Positions 16,432-23,108 of a DNA stretch of 64,000 nt are shown here, in pieces. The notes below the pieces were generated by a model. The model was not told the origin of the DNA. It did not search any database and saw nothing but the letters and a program-made list of their open reading frames with translations. Numbering within the stretch: the stretch's first letter is position 1; every line of letters starts with the position of its first letter. Source of the stretch: Sphingobacteriales bacterium (GTDB lineage: Bacteria > Bacteroidota > Bacteroidia > Chitinophagales > Chitinophagaceae). The translations under genes and the position numbers were made by a program. The stretch covers positions 434,001-498,000 of the forward strand of contig JACRLZ010000004.1 in the NCBI GenBank assembly GCA_016235125.1, written 5' to 3'.

Positions 16432-17423
16432 TTAAACCTGCTATTCTCAGTAAGGAATCTTTCCACTTCCATTCTCCATTTAGCCGGATCATTCAAAGAC
16501 AATGATTCATGCCCTGCATGATCATAGATCACTAATTTCTTTTTTTCAGAAGCAATGTTTTTATATATATCGTTTGTTTCACTTTTCAAAACATAGGAAT
16601 CATTTGCCCCCCATTGCATCAGTACCGGGCAGTTTACTTTTTTTACATATTCAGCCGTTTGATGCCGGAAACCTTTTATACCTCTTTCAATTCCTATCCA
16701 AAAAGTAACAAAAAAAGAAAATGGCTTTTCAATAAACTGCTGAAAGCCCATTGCCCTGAAACGGGCCCTGAGATGCGATTGCATTGAGGCAAACGGCATT
16801 TCAAGAAAAACCCCTGATGGTTTTAAATCATAATCAGCAATAGTTTTTGAGACCACCACGGCCCCCATAGAGCTGCCATAAAGAAAAATATTTTTTTCTC
16901 CCTTTCCCATGATATAGTTATAAGCCAGCTTTACTTCCTCTGATTCTTTTATTCCAATCGTTGTGGTGCTGCCCGTACTGTTGCCATGTGCCCTGAAATC
17001 AACCAGCATTACATTATACCGCTGGAAAAGAAATTCAGAGGCTTCTGCGAGTAACATTGCTTTATTGGCCATTATGCCATGAAAAAGAATAACAGTTCCT
17101 TTTGCCGATGAGTCTGGTCTTGCATACCAGGTATTAATCTCAATCCCGCTATTGGTTCTTAAAATAACAGTATCATATTTGAAAGCCGGTGATGCCGTTA
17201 GAAAATATTTGACCTGTCTTGGCCCGCTGAAAATTCTCCATGTCCTTACAAAAATATTTTTGTTTGAAGGGATGTTTTGCAACGAAGGATCGTCATAAAC
17301 ATGGGTGAACTTATAAGCATACAATGCGGCGCTGATATTAAACAAAATGAATTGTACAAGAAGTGCCCATAACACCCAACGAACAAAGGGGGGAATCTTT
17401 TTTCCAGGTTTTTGCTTCTCCAT
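16428..17423 (-). CDS. Membrane-anchored alpha/beta hydrolase
   Basis: 331 residues from the ATG at 17423; the only longer start is a TTG at 17456. One N-terminal membrane anchor (about 13-35, RWVLWALLVQFILFNISAAL) then an alpha/beta hydrolase fold facing the periplasm. Visible are the oxyanion HG (ILFHGIMANK), the nucleophile elbow YGSSMGA, the acid region MQWGANDSYV and the catalytic His in YDHAGHESL. The overall pattern fits the serine aminopeptidase/BAAT-like hydrolases (PF12146-type). The substrate is unknown. Convergent with the L,D-transpeptidase and overlapping it by 4 bp. Confidence 0.88.
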   Translation of the reverse strand: MEKQKPGKKIPPFVRWVLWALLVQFILFNISAALYAYKFTHVYDDPSLQNIPSNKNIFVRTWRIFSGPRQVKYFLTASPAFKYDTVILRTNSGIEINTWYARPDSSAKGTVILFHGIMANKAMLLAEASEFLFQRYNVMLVDFRAHGNSTGSTTTIGIKESEEVKLAYNYIMGKGEKNIFLYGSSMGAVVVSKTIADYDLKPSGVFLEMPFASMQSHLRARFRAMGFQQFIEKPFSFFVTFWIGIERGIKGFRHQTAEYVKKVNCPVLMQWGANDSYVLKSETNDIYKNIASEKKKLVIYDHAGHESLSLNDPAKWRMEVERFLTENSRFN

Positions 17424-17499
17424 CAGGTGATCCGGGTAAAGTATTGAATGCGTCAAAAATAGTTTTTACAAACCAGAAAAATATAAAAGGGAGATAACT

Positions 17500-19446
17500 T
17501 TAAAGTCTTCTGTTTTTTATTTCTTCCACTACAGCGGGATCAAGCAATGTTGTGGTGTCTCCCAGGTTTGAAATTTCACCTTCTGCAATCTTTCGTAAGA
17601 TCCTTCTCATAATCTTTCCGCTTCTTGTTTTGGGCAGACCGGAAACAAACTGGATTTTATCCGGCTTTGCAATTGCTCCGATTATTCTTGTAACAGTTTG
17701 CAGAATATCCTGTCTTCTCAGTTCTTCATCACCATGATGGCCGTTGTAAATTACATAGGCATAAATTCCCTGCCCTTTAATATCATGCGGATAACCTACC
17801 ACCGCACTCTCCACTACTCCTGCATGCATATTAATGGCATTTTCCACTTCTGCCGTTCCAATGCGGTGGCCGCTTACATTCAGTACATCATCCACCCTTC
17901 CTGTTATACGATAATTTCCATTCTCATCTTTTAATGCACCATCACCTGTGAAATATAAATTTTCATAAGTGGCAAAATAATTTTTCCTGCACCTTTCATG
18001 ATCACCCCAGGTAGTGCGCAGGATACCCGGCCAAGGTGCTTTGATACACAAGTTACCAGAGGTTATTAAAGCCCCTCCTTCGGAGGGGTTTGGGAAAGAT
18101 TCGTTACCATTTTCATCTACAATTAAAGGCTGCACTCCCGGCATAGGCAGTGTTGCCCAACTCGGTATTGCAGGTGTAACTCCAGCAAGGTTTGAAATAA
18201 GTGCTCCCCCCGTCTCTGTTTGCCACCATGTATCTACAACCGGGCATTTTTTCTTTCCTACATTCTCATTATACCAGTGCCATGCTTCTTCATTGATAGG
18301 TTCGCCGACAGTACCGAGTACTTTTAATGATGATAAATCTTTTCCTTTCAATGGCTCTAATCCAAATCCCATCAGACTTCTGATTGCAGTAGGCGCAGTA
18401 TAGATAATATTCACTTTATGCCTGTCAACAATATCCCAAAAACGGCCTGCATCAGGATAAGTTGGAATACCTTCAAACATTACGGAAGTAGCACCGGCGC
18501 ATAACGGGCCATATACAATATAGCTGTGTCCCGTTACCCATCCAATATCTGCCGTGCAGAAGTGTATATCTCCGGGTTTATACTGAAACACATTTACAAA
18601 AGTGTAAGTGGTCCACAGCATATAACCTGCACAGGTATGTACCACTCCTTTTGGTTTGCCTGTGGATCCGGATGTATAAAGAATGAACAAAGGGTCCTCT
18701 GCATCCATTTCTTCAGCCGGAAAAGAAACCACTCCATTTTTTTCCACCTGGTCTTCTGCAATATCCATTTCATCCTCCCACCATAGGTCCCTGCCCTTTA
18801 TCATGGAAACAGGAGTTCTTGTTCTCGTATATACAATTACTCTCTTCACCGTTTTATTTCCAACCAGCGCATCATCAATTACAGACTTTAGCGGAATGTC
18901 TTTGCCGCCACGATAGGCTCCATCACAGGTAATGATGTATTCTGCCTGTGCATCATCCAGCCTGTCGGCAATACTTTGTGCTGAAAATCCTCCGAAGATG
19001 ACTGAATGTATGGCTCCAATTCTTGCACAACCCAATATCGCATAAACCAGTTCGGGTACCATGCCCATATAAATACAAACCCGGTCACCTTTTTTCACTC
19101 CATTATTCTTCAGCATCTGTGCCACCTGACAAACTCTTTTGTGAAGACGGTTATAGGTAACCACTCTTACCCTGTCTTCAGGATTATTAGGCTCCCAGAC
19201 AAAAGCAGGTTTTTCACCCATCGCTGGCAGGTGCCTGTCAATGCAGTTTTCTGTTATGTTCAGCTTTGCTCCTTCGAACCATTTTATTTTGGGTTCTTTA
19301 AAATTCCATTCAAGTATTTTATCCCATTTCCTTCTCCACAGAAAATTTTCAGCCACCGATGACCAGAATGCTTCCGGCTCCTCCACACTTTTCTTATAAT
19401 CCCTATGATATTGTTCCAATGAAGTTATCTGAAAAGGATATAACAT
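17500..19446 (-). CDS. acs: Acetyl-CoA synthetase (acetate-CoA ligase)
   Basis: 648 residues, full length for Acs. It activates acetate to acetyl-CoA through an acetyl-AMP intermediate. The adenylate-forming core is complete: the P-loop YTSGSTGKPKGVVH, the WWQTETGG block, and the hinge/ADV region YFTGDGALKDENGNYRITGR. The acetylation-regulated C-terminal lysine lies in PKTRSGKIMRRILRK. It stands alone on the minus strand, divergent from the transporter at 19615, with which it shares a 170-bp upstream region. A functional link to that carboxylate-type transporter and the following carbonic anhydrase is plausible but unproven. Confidence 0.97.
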   Translation of the reverse strand: MLYPFQITSLEQYHRDYKKSVEEPEAFWSSVAENFLWRRKWDKILEWNFKEPKIKWFEGAKLNITENCIDRHLPAMGEKPAFVWEPNNPEDRVRVVTYNRLHKRVCQVAQMLKNNGVKKGDRVCIYMGMVPELVYAILGCARIGAIHSVIFGGFSAQSIADRLDDAQAEYIITCDGAYRGGKDIPLKSVIDDALVGNKTVKRVIVYTRTRTPVSMIKGRDLWWEDEMDIAEDQVEKNGVVSFPAEEMDAEDPLFILYTSGSTGKPKGVVHTCAGYMLWTTYTFVNVFQYKPGDIHFCTADIGWVTGHSYIVYGPLCAGATSVMFEGIPTYPDAGRFWDIVDRHKVNIIYTAPTAIRSLMGFGLEPLKGKDLSSLKVLGTVGEPINEEAWHWYNENVGKKKCPVVDTWWQTETGGALISNLAGVTPAIPSWATLPMPGVQPLIVDENGNESFPNPSEGGALITSGNLCIKAPWPGILRTTWGDHERCRKNYFATYENLYFTGDGALKDENGNYRITGRVDDVLNVSGHRIGTAEVENAINMHAGVVESAVVGYPHDIKGQGIYAYVIYNGHHGDEELRRQDILQTVTRIIGAIAKPDKIQFVSGLPKTRSGKIMRRILRKIAEGEISNLGDTTTLLDPAVVEEIKNRRL

Positions 19447-19614
19447 GGCAAATCTTTTTATGCCTTAAATGTACTACTTCGCCCAAATTTTTTTACCCCT
19501 GTTTTGAAAAGAAGAAGAATTGATGGCTCCGTGCTATGTAGTACAAAGTACGAATACAAAAAATTTCGGCGGTCTGAATCATTTCTGTATTTTAACCCGT
19601 CAAACAAAATCAGC

Positions 19615-21138
19615 ATGGCTTCATTCGGCATCCGGAAAATTATTGCAGCTTCTTCTGTGGGTACCATGATCGAGTGGTACGATTTCTACATTTTCGGAAT
19701 GCTGGCCAAAACCATCAGCACCCAGTTTTTCCCGGAAGGAAACCCAACCGCTGCCTTGCTCAGCACATTAGCTGTTTTTGCTGCGGGTTTTATTGTAAGG
19801 CCTTTCGGCGCACTGGTGTTTGGCAGGTTAGGCGATATGATCGGAAGAAAATATACTTTCCTGCTCACCCTTGTTATCATGGGTGCTTCCACTTTTTTAA
19901 TTGGCTGTGTGCCCAATTATAAAACCATCGGCATTGCTGCTCCCATTCTCGTTTTAATATTAAGACTGATGCAGGGACTTGCTCTTGGCGGCGAATACGG
20001 CGGCGCTGCCACTTATGTGGCCGAACATGCTCCTGTTGGTAAAAGAGGTTTATACACCAGTTGGATACAAACCACAGCCACTCTTGGTTTGTTTATTGCT
20101 TTGGGAGTTATCATGCTGGTAAAACTGAATATGCCTGATGCACAATTCAATGCTGAATGGGGCGGCTGGAGGTATCCTTTCTGGATTTCCATTTTACTGG
20201 TTGGCATTTCTATTTATATCAGGCTAAAGATGAAAGAGTCGCCGCTATATGCCGAATTGAAAGCTGCGGGAAAGACTTCCGTGAATCCGATCAAAGAAAG
20301 TTTCAGTCATAAAGCTAATTTTAAAATGGTGCTGCTGGCATTGTTTGGCGCCGTGATGGGGCAGGGAGTGATCTGGTACACCGGGCAATTTTATGCACAG
20401 AATTTTTTAGAAACAAAATGCAATATTGAATTTGAACAAAGCCGGACCATTATGCTCTGGGCGATTGTTTTTGCCACACCTTTTTTTATTTTCTGGGGAT
20501 GGCTAAGTGATAAGATTGGGAGAAAATGGATCATGATGGCAGGGTTGTTATTGGGGATTCTCACATATAGACCCATATTTAATACCTTCCTCAAAGACAG
20601 TTCCATTGAAAAGCTTGCAGTAAAAGAAGAAAAGCTATTATCACAAAAATTTATTTTCAGCAATAATAATTATGATTCAATCAATACAACCGAAACGAAA
20701 ATAGTATATGAAAATGGGTTAAGTACAAAACAAACAAAAATTGATACCTGTGTACGATCGATATACATGTACAAATTTATCCCACCGAAAACTAAAATTA
20801 CTTACTCAGAAAAACATCTTCCTGCTGTAATCTATTGGCAATTTGTATTGCTTGTCTTTTGTCTTATCCTGTTTGTCACCATGGCCTACGGCCCTGTTGC
20901 TGCATTTTTAGTGGAGTTGTTCCCAACAAAAATTCGATACACAAGCATGAGTTTGCCTTATCATATCGGCAATGGTGTATTTGGCGGGTTGGTTCCTTTT
21001 ATAGGTTTGCTGCTCACAACAACTTATCCAGAAGACCCGTTGGTAGGTTTGTGGTATCCTATCGGTGTGGCAGGTTTATGTTTTGTGATAGGCGCCTTGT
21101 ATTTGAAAAATAAGATTGATAGAAATATTAATGACTAG
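19615..21138 (+). CDS. MFS transporter, metabolite:H+ symporter (MHS) family
   Basis: 507 residues from ATG 19615; an in-frame ATG at 19504 would add 37 polar residues and is rejected. The start GTMIEWYDFYIFG and the loop motif RPFGALVFGRLGDMIGRKYTF are diagnostic of the MHS group (ProP, KgtP, ShiA), which move carboxylates or osmolytes with protons across the inner membrane. About 12 membrane segments. An extra hydrophilic loop of about 85 residues (about residues 320-405) interrupts the C-terminal half, an insertion not found in E. coli homologues. The substrate cannot be assigned. It is followed after 3 nt by a small membrane protein gene. Confidence 0.92.
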   Translation: MASFGIRKIIAASSVGTMIEWYDFYIFGMLAKTISTQFFPEGNPTAALLSTLAVFAAGFIVRPFGALVFGRLGDMIGRKYTFLLTLVIMGASTFLIGCVPNYKTIGIAAPILVLILRLMQGLALGGEYGGAATYVAEHAPVGKRGLYTSWIQTTATLGLFIALGVIMLVKLNMPDAQFNAEWGGWRYPFWISILLVGISIYIRLKMKESPLYAELKAAGKTSVNPIKESFSHKANFKMVLLALFGAVMGQGVIWYTGQFYAQNFLETKCNIEFEQSRTIMLWAIVFATPFFIFWGWLSDKIGRKWIMMAGLLLGILTYRPIFNTFLKDSSIEKLAVKEEKLLSQKFIFSNNNYDSINTTETKIVYENGLSTKQTKIDTCVRSIYMYKFIPPKTKITYSEKHLPAVIYWQFVLLVFCLILFVTMAYGPVAAFLVELFPTKIRYTSMSLPYHIGNGVFGGLVPFIGLLLTTTYPEDPLVGLWYPIGVAGLCFVIGALYLKNKIDRNIND

Positions 21139-21141
21139 CCA

Positions 21142-21396
21142 ATGAAAAAATTCAATGCTTTTAAAAGATATTTCGGTCTGCTGTTTTTATTCATCGCCCC
21201 GTTTGTAATTTATGAACTCATCACCGGAGCGATTGATAATATTGATACAGCCGGGAAAAAAGATATCAATAATCCCATTATCTGGATTGTCATTATCACC
21301 ATCTTCATTCCAATCGCCATCGGGCTGGTGATATTCGGCTGGTATGCTTTCAGAGGAGAGTACGATCACTTGCCACAAAAGTCAAAAGAGTTGTAA
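21142..21396 (+). CDS. Small two-TM membrane protein partner of the MHS transporter
   Basis: 84 residues with two membrane segments (about 10-28 and 48-70) and a conserved-looking tail FGWYAFRGEYDHLPQKS. Small proteins of this shape sit directly after MHS transporters in Bacteroidota; I believe they are grouped as DUF6814, but could not confirm it. The 3-nt spacing to the transporter stop implies translational coupling. Likely an accessory subunit or stabiliser of the transporter (inference). Confidence 0.75.
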   Translation: MKKFNAFKRYFGLLFLFIAPFVIYELITGAIDNIDTAGKKDINNPIIWIVIITIFIPIAIGLVIFGWYAFRGEYDHLPQKSKEL

Positions 21397-21423
21397 CCTT
21401 GCAGCAACAAACAGCAAAAGCCA

Positions 21424-22059
21424 ATGCATTCCTACGACCAATTAATACAGGCCAATAAAGACTGGGCTTCGGGAAAAGTTGCATCAGATCCTTCTTTTTT
21501 TCACCGTCTTTCCCGCCTGCAAACTCCGGAATTTCTTTGGATAGGTTGTAGCGACAGCCGGGTGCCTGCCGACCAGATCACCGGTACCCAGCCGGGTGAA
21601 ATTTTTGTTCACCGCAATGTGGCCAACTTAGTAGTGAATACAGATGTAAACCTGCTCAGTGTTTTGGATTATGCAGTAACCCATCTGAAAGTAAAACATG
21701 TCATCGTATGCGGGCATTATGGATGCGGCGGTATTAAAGCTGCCATGTCGCATGAAGATTTCAAACTGGCCTTAAATATGTGGCTTCGCAATGTCAAGGA
21801 TGTATATCGCTTTCACAGAGAAGAACTGGATGCTATAAAAAACGAAGATGAAAAAACAGACAGGCTGGTGGAGCTGAATGTAAAAGAACAGTTGATGAAC
21901 CTTGCCAAAACATCTGTTGTGCAAAGGGCATGGAACAATGAAAAACGCCCCGACCTGCACGGTTGGGTTTATGGCCTTACAAACGGATTGATAAAACCGG
22001 TGTTTGATATAAAAGCAGGAACAAAGATCGATCCCTTGTATGAATATGATGACCTTTAA
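21424..22059 (+). CDS. can: Beta-class carbonic anhydrase
   Basis: 211 residues. It interconverts CO2 and bicarbonate in the cytoplasm. The zinc ligands are clear: Cys42 in GCSDSR, His98 and Cys101 in CGHYGCGG, with the Asp44-Arg46 dyad. The remaining sequence aligns with the family over its full length, with the helical NLAKTSVVQRAWNNE and GWVYGLTNG segments. It lies 27 nt after the small membrane protein and is probably in the transporter operon. It is followed by an inverted-repeat element (22061-22171). Confidence 0.96.
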   Translation: MHSYDQLIQANKDWASGKVASDPSFFHRLSRLQTPEFLWIGCSDSRVPADQITGTQPGEIFVHRNVANLVVNTDVNLLSVLDYAVTHLKVKHVIVCGHYGCGGIKAAMSHEDFKLALNMWLRNVKDVYRFHREELDAIKNEDEKTDRLVELNVKEQLMNLAKTSVVQRAWNNEKRPDLHGWVYGLTNGLIKPVFDIKAGTKIDPLYEYDDL

Positions 22060-22060
22060 G

Positions 22061-22171
22061 TAATGTGCTGATGTGCTAATAAGGTAATTTGCTAAATTAT
22101 TTCCGGCATTTCATATAACGCTGCAGAGAGAAGTATATCAGCAGAAGCTGCATTAACACATCAGCACATTA
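22061..22171. repeat. Inverted-repeat element, second copy type
   Basis: TAATGTGCTGATGTGCTAAT (22061-22080) is complementary at 19 of 20 positions to ATTAACACATCAGCACATTA (22152-22171). The inner sequence also carries TAATTTGCTAAATTA. The same words occur at 7105-7200. The arms could form a long hairpin between the carbonic anhydrase and gldA genes and may act as a terminator or RNA-processing site. Confidence 0.75.
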
Positions 22172-22193
22172 TCAAATTAACTAATTTGCACTC

Positions 22194-23108
22194 ATGTCCA
22201 TTGAAGTAAAAAACCTGCTGAAAGAATACGGTGAACAAAAAGCCGTGAATAATATTTCTTTTAAAGTGGATAAGGGTGAAATCGTTGGCTTTCTTGGGCC
22301 CAATGGAGCAGGCAAATCCACTACCATGAAGATCATCACCGGCTATTTATCGCAAACATCCGGCGAAGCTTATGTATGCGGCATCAATGTTACTGAAGAA
22401 CCCCTTGAAACAAAAAAGAAAGTTGGTTATCTCGCAGAGTTGAATGCCTTGTATTATGATATGTATGTAAGGGAATACCTGGGATTTGTTGCAGAAGTGC
22501 ATAAAATTGAAAATGGAAAATCTAAAATTGAAAATATCATAGAAACAGTCGGTTTAAAACCTGAAGCCAGAAAAAAGATCGGGCAGCTTTCCAAAGGGTA
22601 TAAACAAAGAGTGGGCCTGGCTGCAGCCTTACTGCATGACCCCGAAGTATTAATTCTTGATGAGCCTACTTCGGGACTTGACCCGAACCAGATCGTTGAA
22701 ATAAGAGAAGTGATAAAACAGCAGGGCAAAAACAAAACAGTTTTGTTTTCGTCCCATATTCTTCAGGAAGTGGAAGCGATGTGTGATAGGGTGATCATTA
22801 TTAATAAAGGCGAAATTGTGGCGGATGACAAGTTAAGTACCCTGCAAAACACAGGGAAAGAACAACAATCAGTAAGGGTAGCGTTTAAAGAAGATGTAGA
22901 AATTGATATGCTCAACAGTTTAAGTGGTGCAACAGGTATTAAAAATATTCAACACTCAATGTTCAATGTTCAATGTTCAAATGCAGAGCTGGTAAAAAAA
23001 CAAATTCTTCAACTGGCTATTGATAAAAACCTGAACATTGTTTCTCTGCAAAGTGATACCAACAGCCTGGAAGATATTTTCAGAAACCTGACGGCAAGCA
23101 AAGAATAG
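22194..23108 (+). CDS. gldA: ABC transporter ATP-binding protein, GldA-like
   Basis: 304 residues. A complete ABC ATPase: Walker A GPNGAGKST (about 34-42), Q-loop, signature LSKGYKQRVGLA (about 131-142), Walker B VLILDEPTSGLD and the H-loop SSHIL. The N-terminus and the C-terminal regulatory extension fit GldA, the ATPase of the GldAFG gliding-associated transporter. gldF and gldG are not adjacent, so GldA is a good guess rather than proven; other one-component export ATPases are alternatives. Two stretches of the gene are built from intergenic-type repeats (about 22503-22535 and 22948-22985). Its stop abuts the stop of the convergent T9SS gene. Confidence 0.8.
   Translation: MSIEVKNLLKEYGEQKAVNNISFKVDKGEIVGFLGPNGAGKSTTMKIITGYLSQTSGEAYVCGINVTEEPLETKKKVGYLAELNALYYDMYVREYLGFVAEVHKIENGKSKIENIIETVGLKPEARKKIGQLSKGYKQRVGLAAALLHDPEVLILDEPTSGLDPNQIVEIREVIKQQGKNKTVLFSSHILQEVEAMCDRVIIINKGEIVADDKLSTLQNTGKEQQSVRVAFKEDVEIDMLNSLSGATGIKNIQHSMFNVQCSNAELVKKQILQLAIDKNLNIVSLQSDTNSLEDIFRNLTASKE
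22503..22535 (+). repeat. Direct repeat inside the gldA-like gene
   Basis: AAAATTGAAAAT occurs twice (22503-22514 and 22524-22535), separated by GGAAAATCT, and encodes KIENGKSKIEN. Such A-rich iterated words are typical of intergenic DNA in this group; here they are in frame within the ATPase, just before the ABC signature region. Confidence 0.6.
22948..22985 (+). repeat. CAATGTT tandem repeat inside the gldA-like gene
   Basis: Three perfect tandem CAATGTT heptamers (22957-22977), preceded by TTCAACACT and followed by CAAATG. The stretch encodes QHSMFNVQCSN in the C-terminal extension of the ATPase. Confidence 0.7.

Noticed and set aside
22948-22985. CRISPR-like array
   Set aside because: The repeat unit is only 7 bp in perfect tandem with no spacers, and it lies inside a coding frame.
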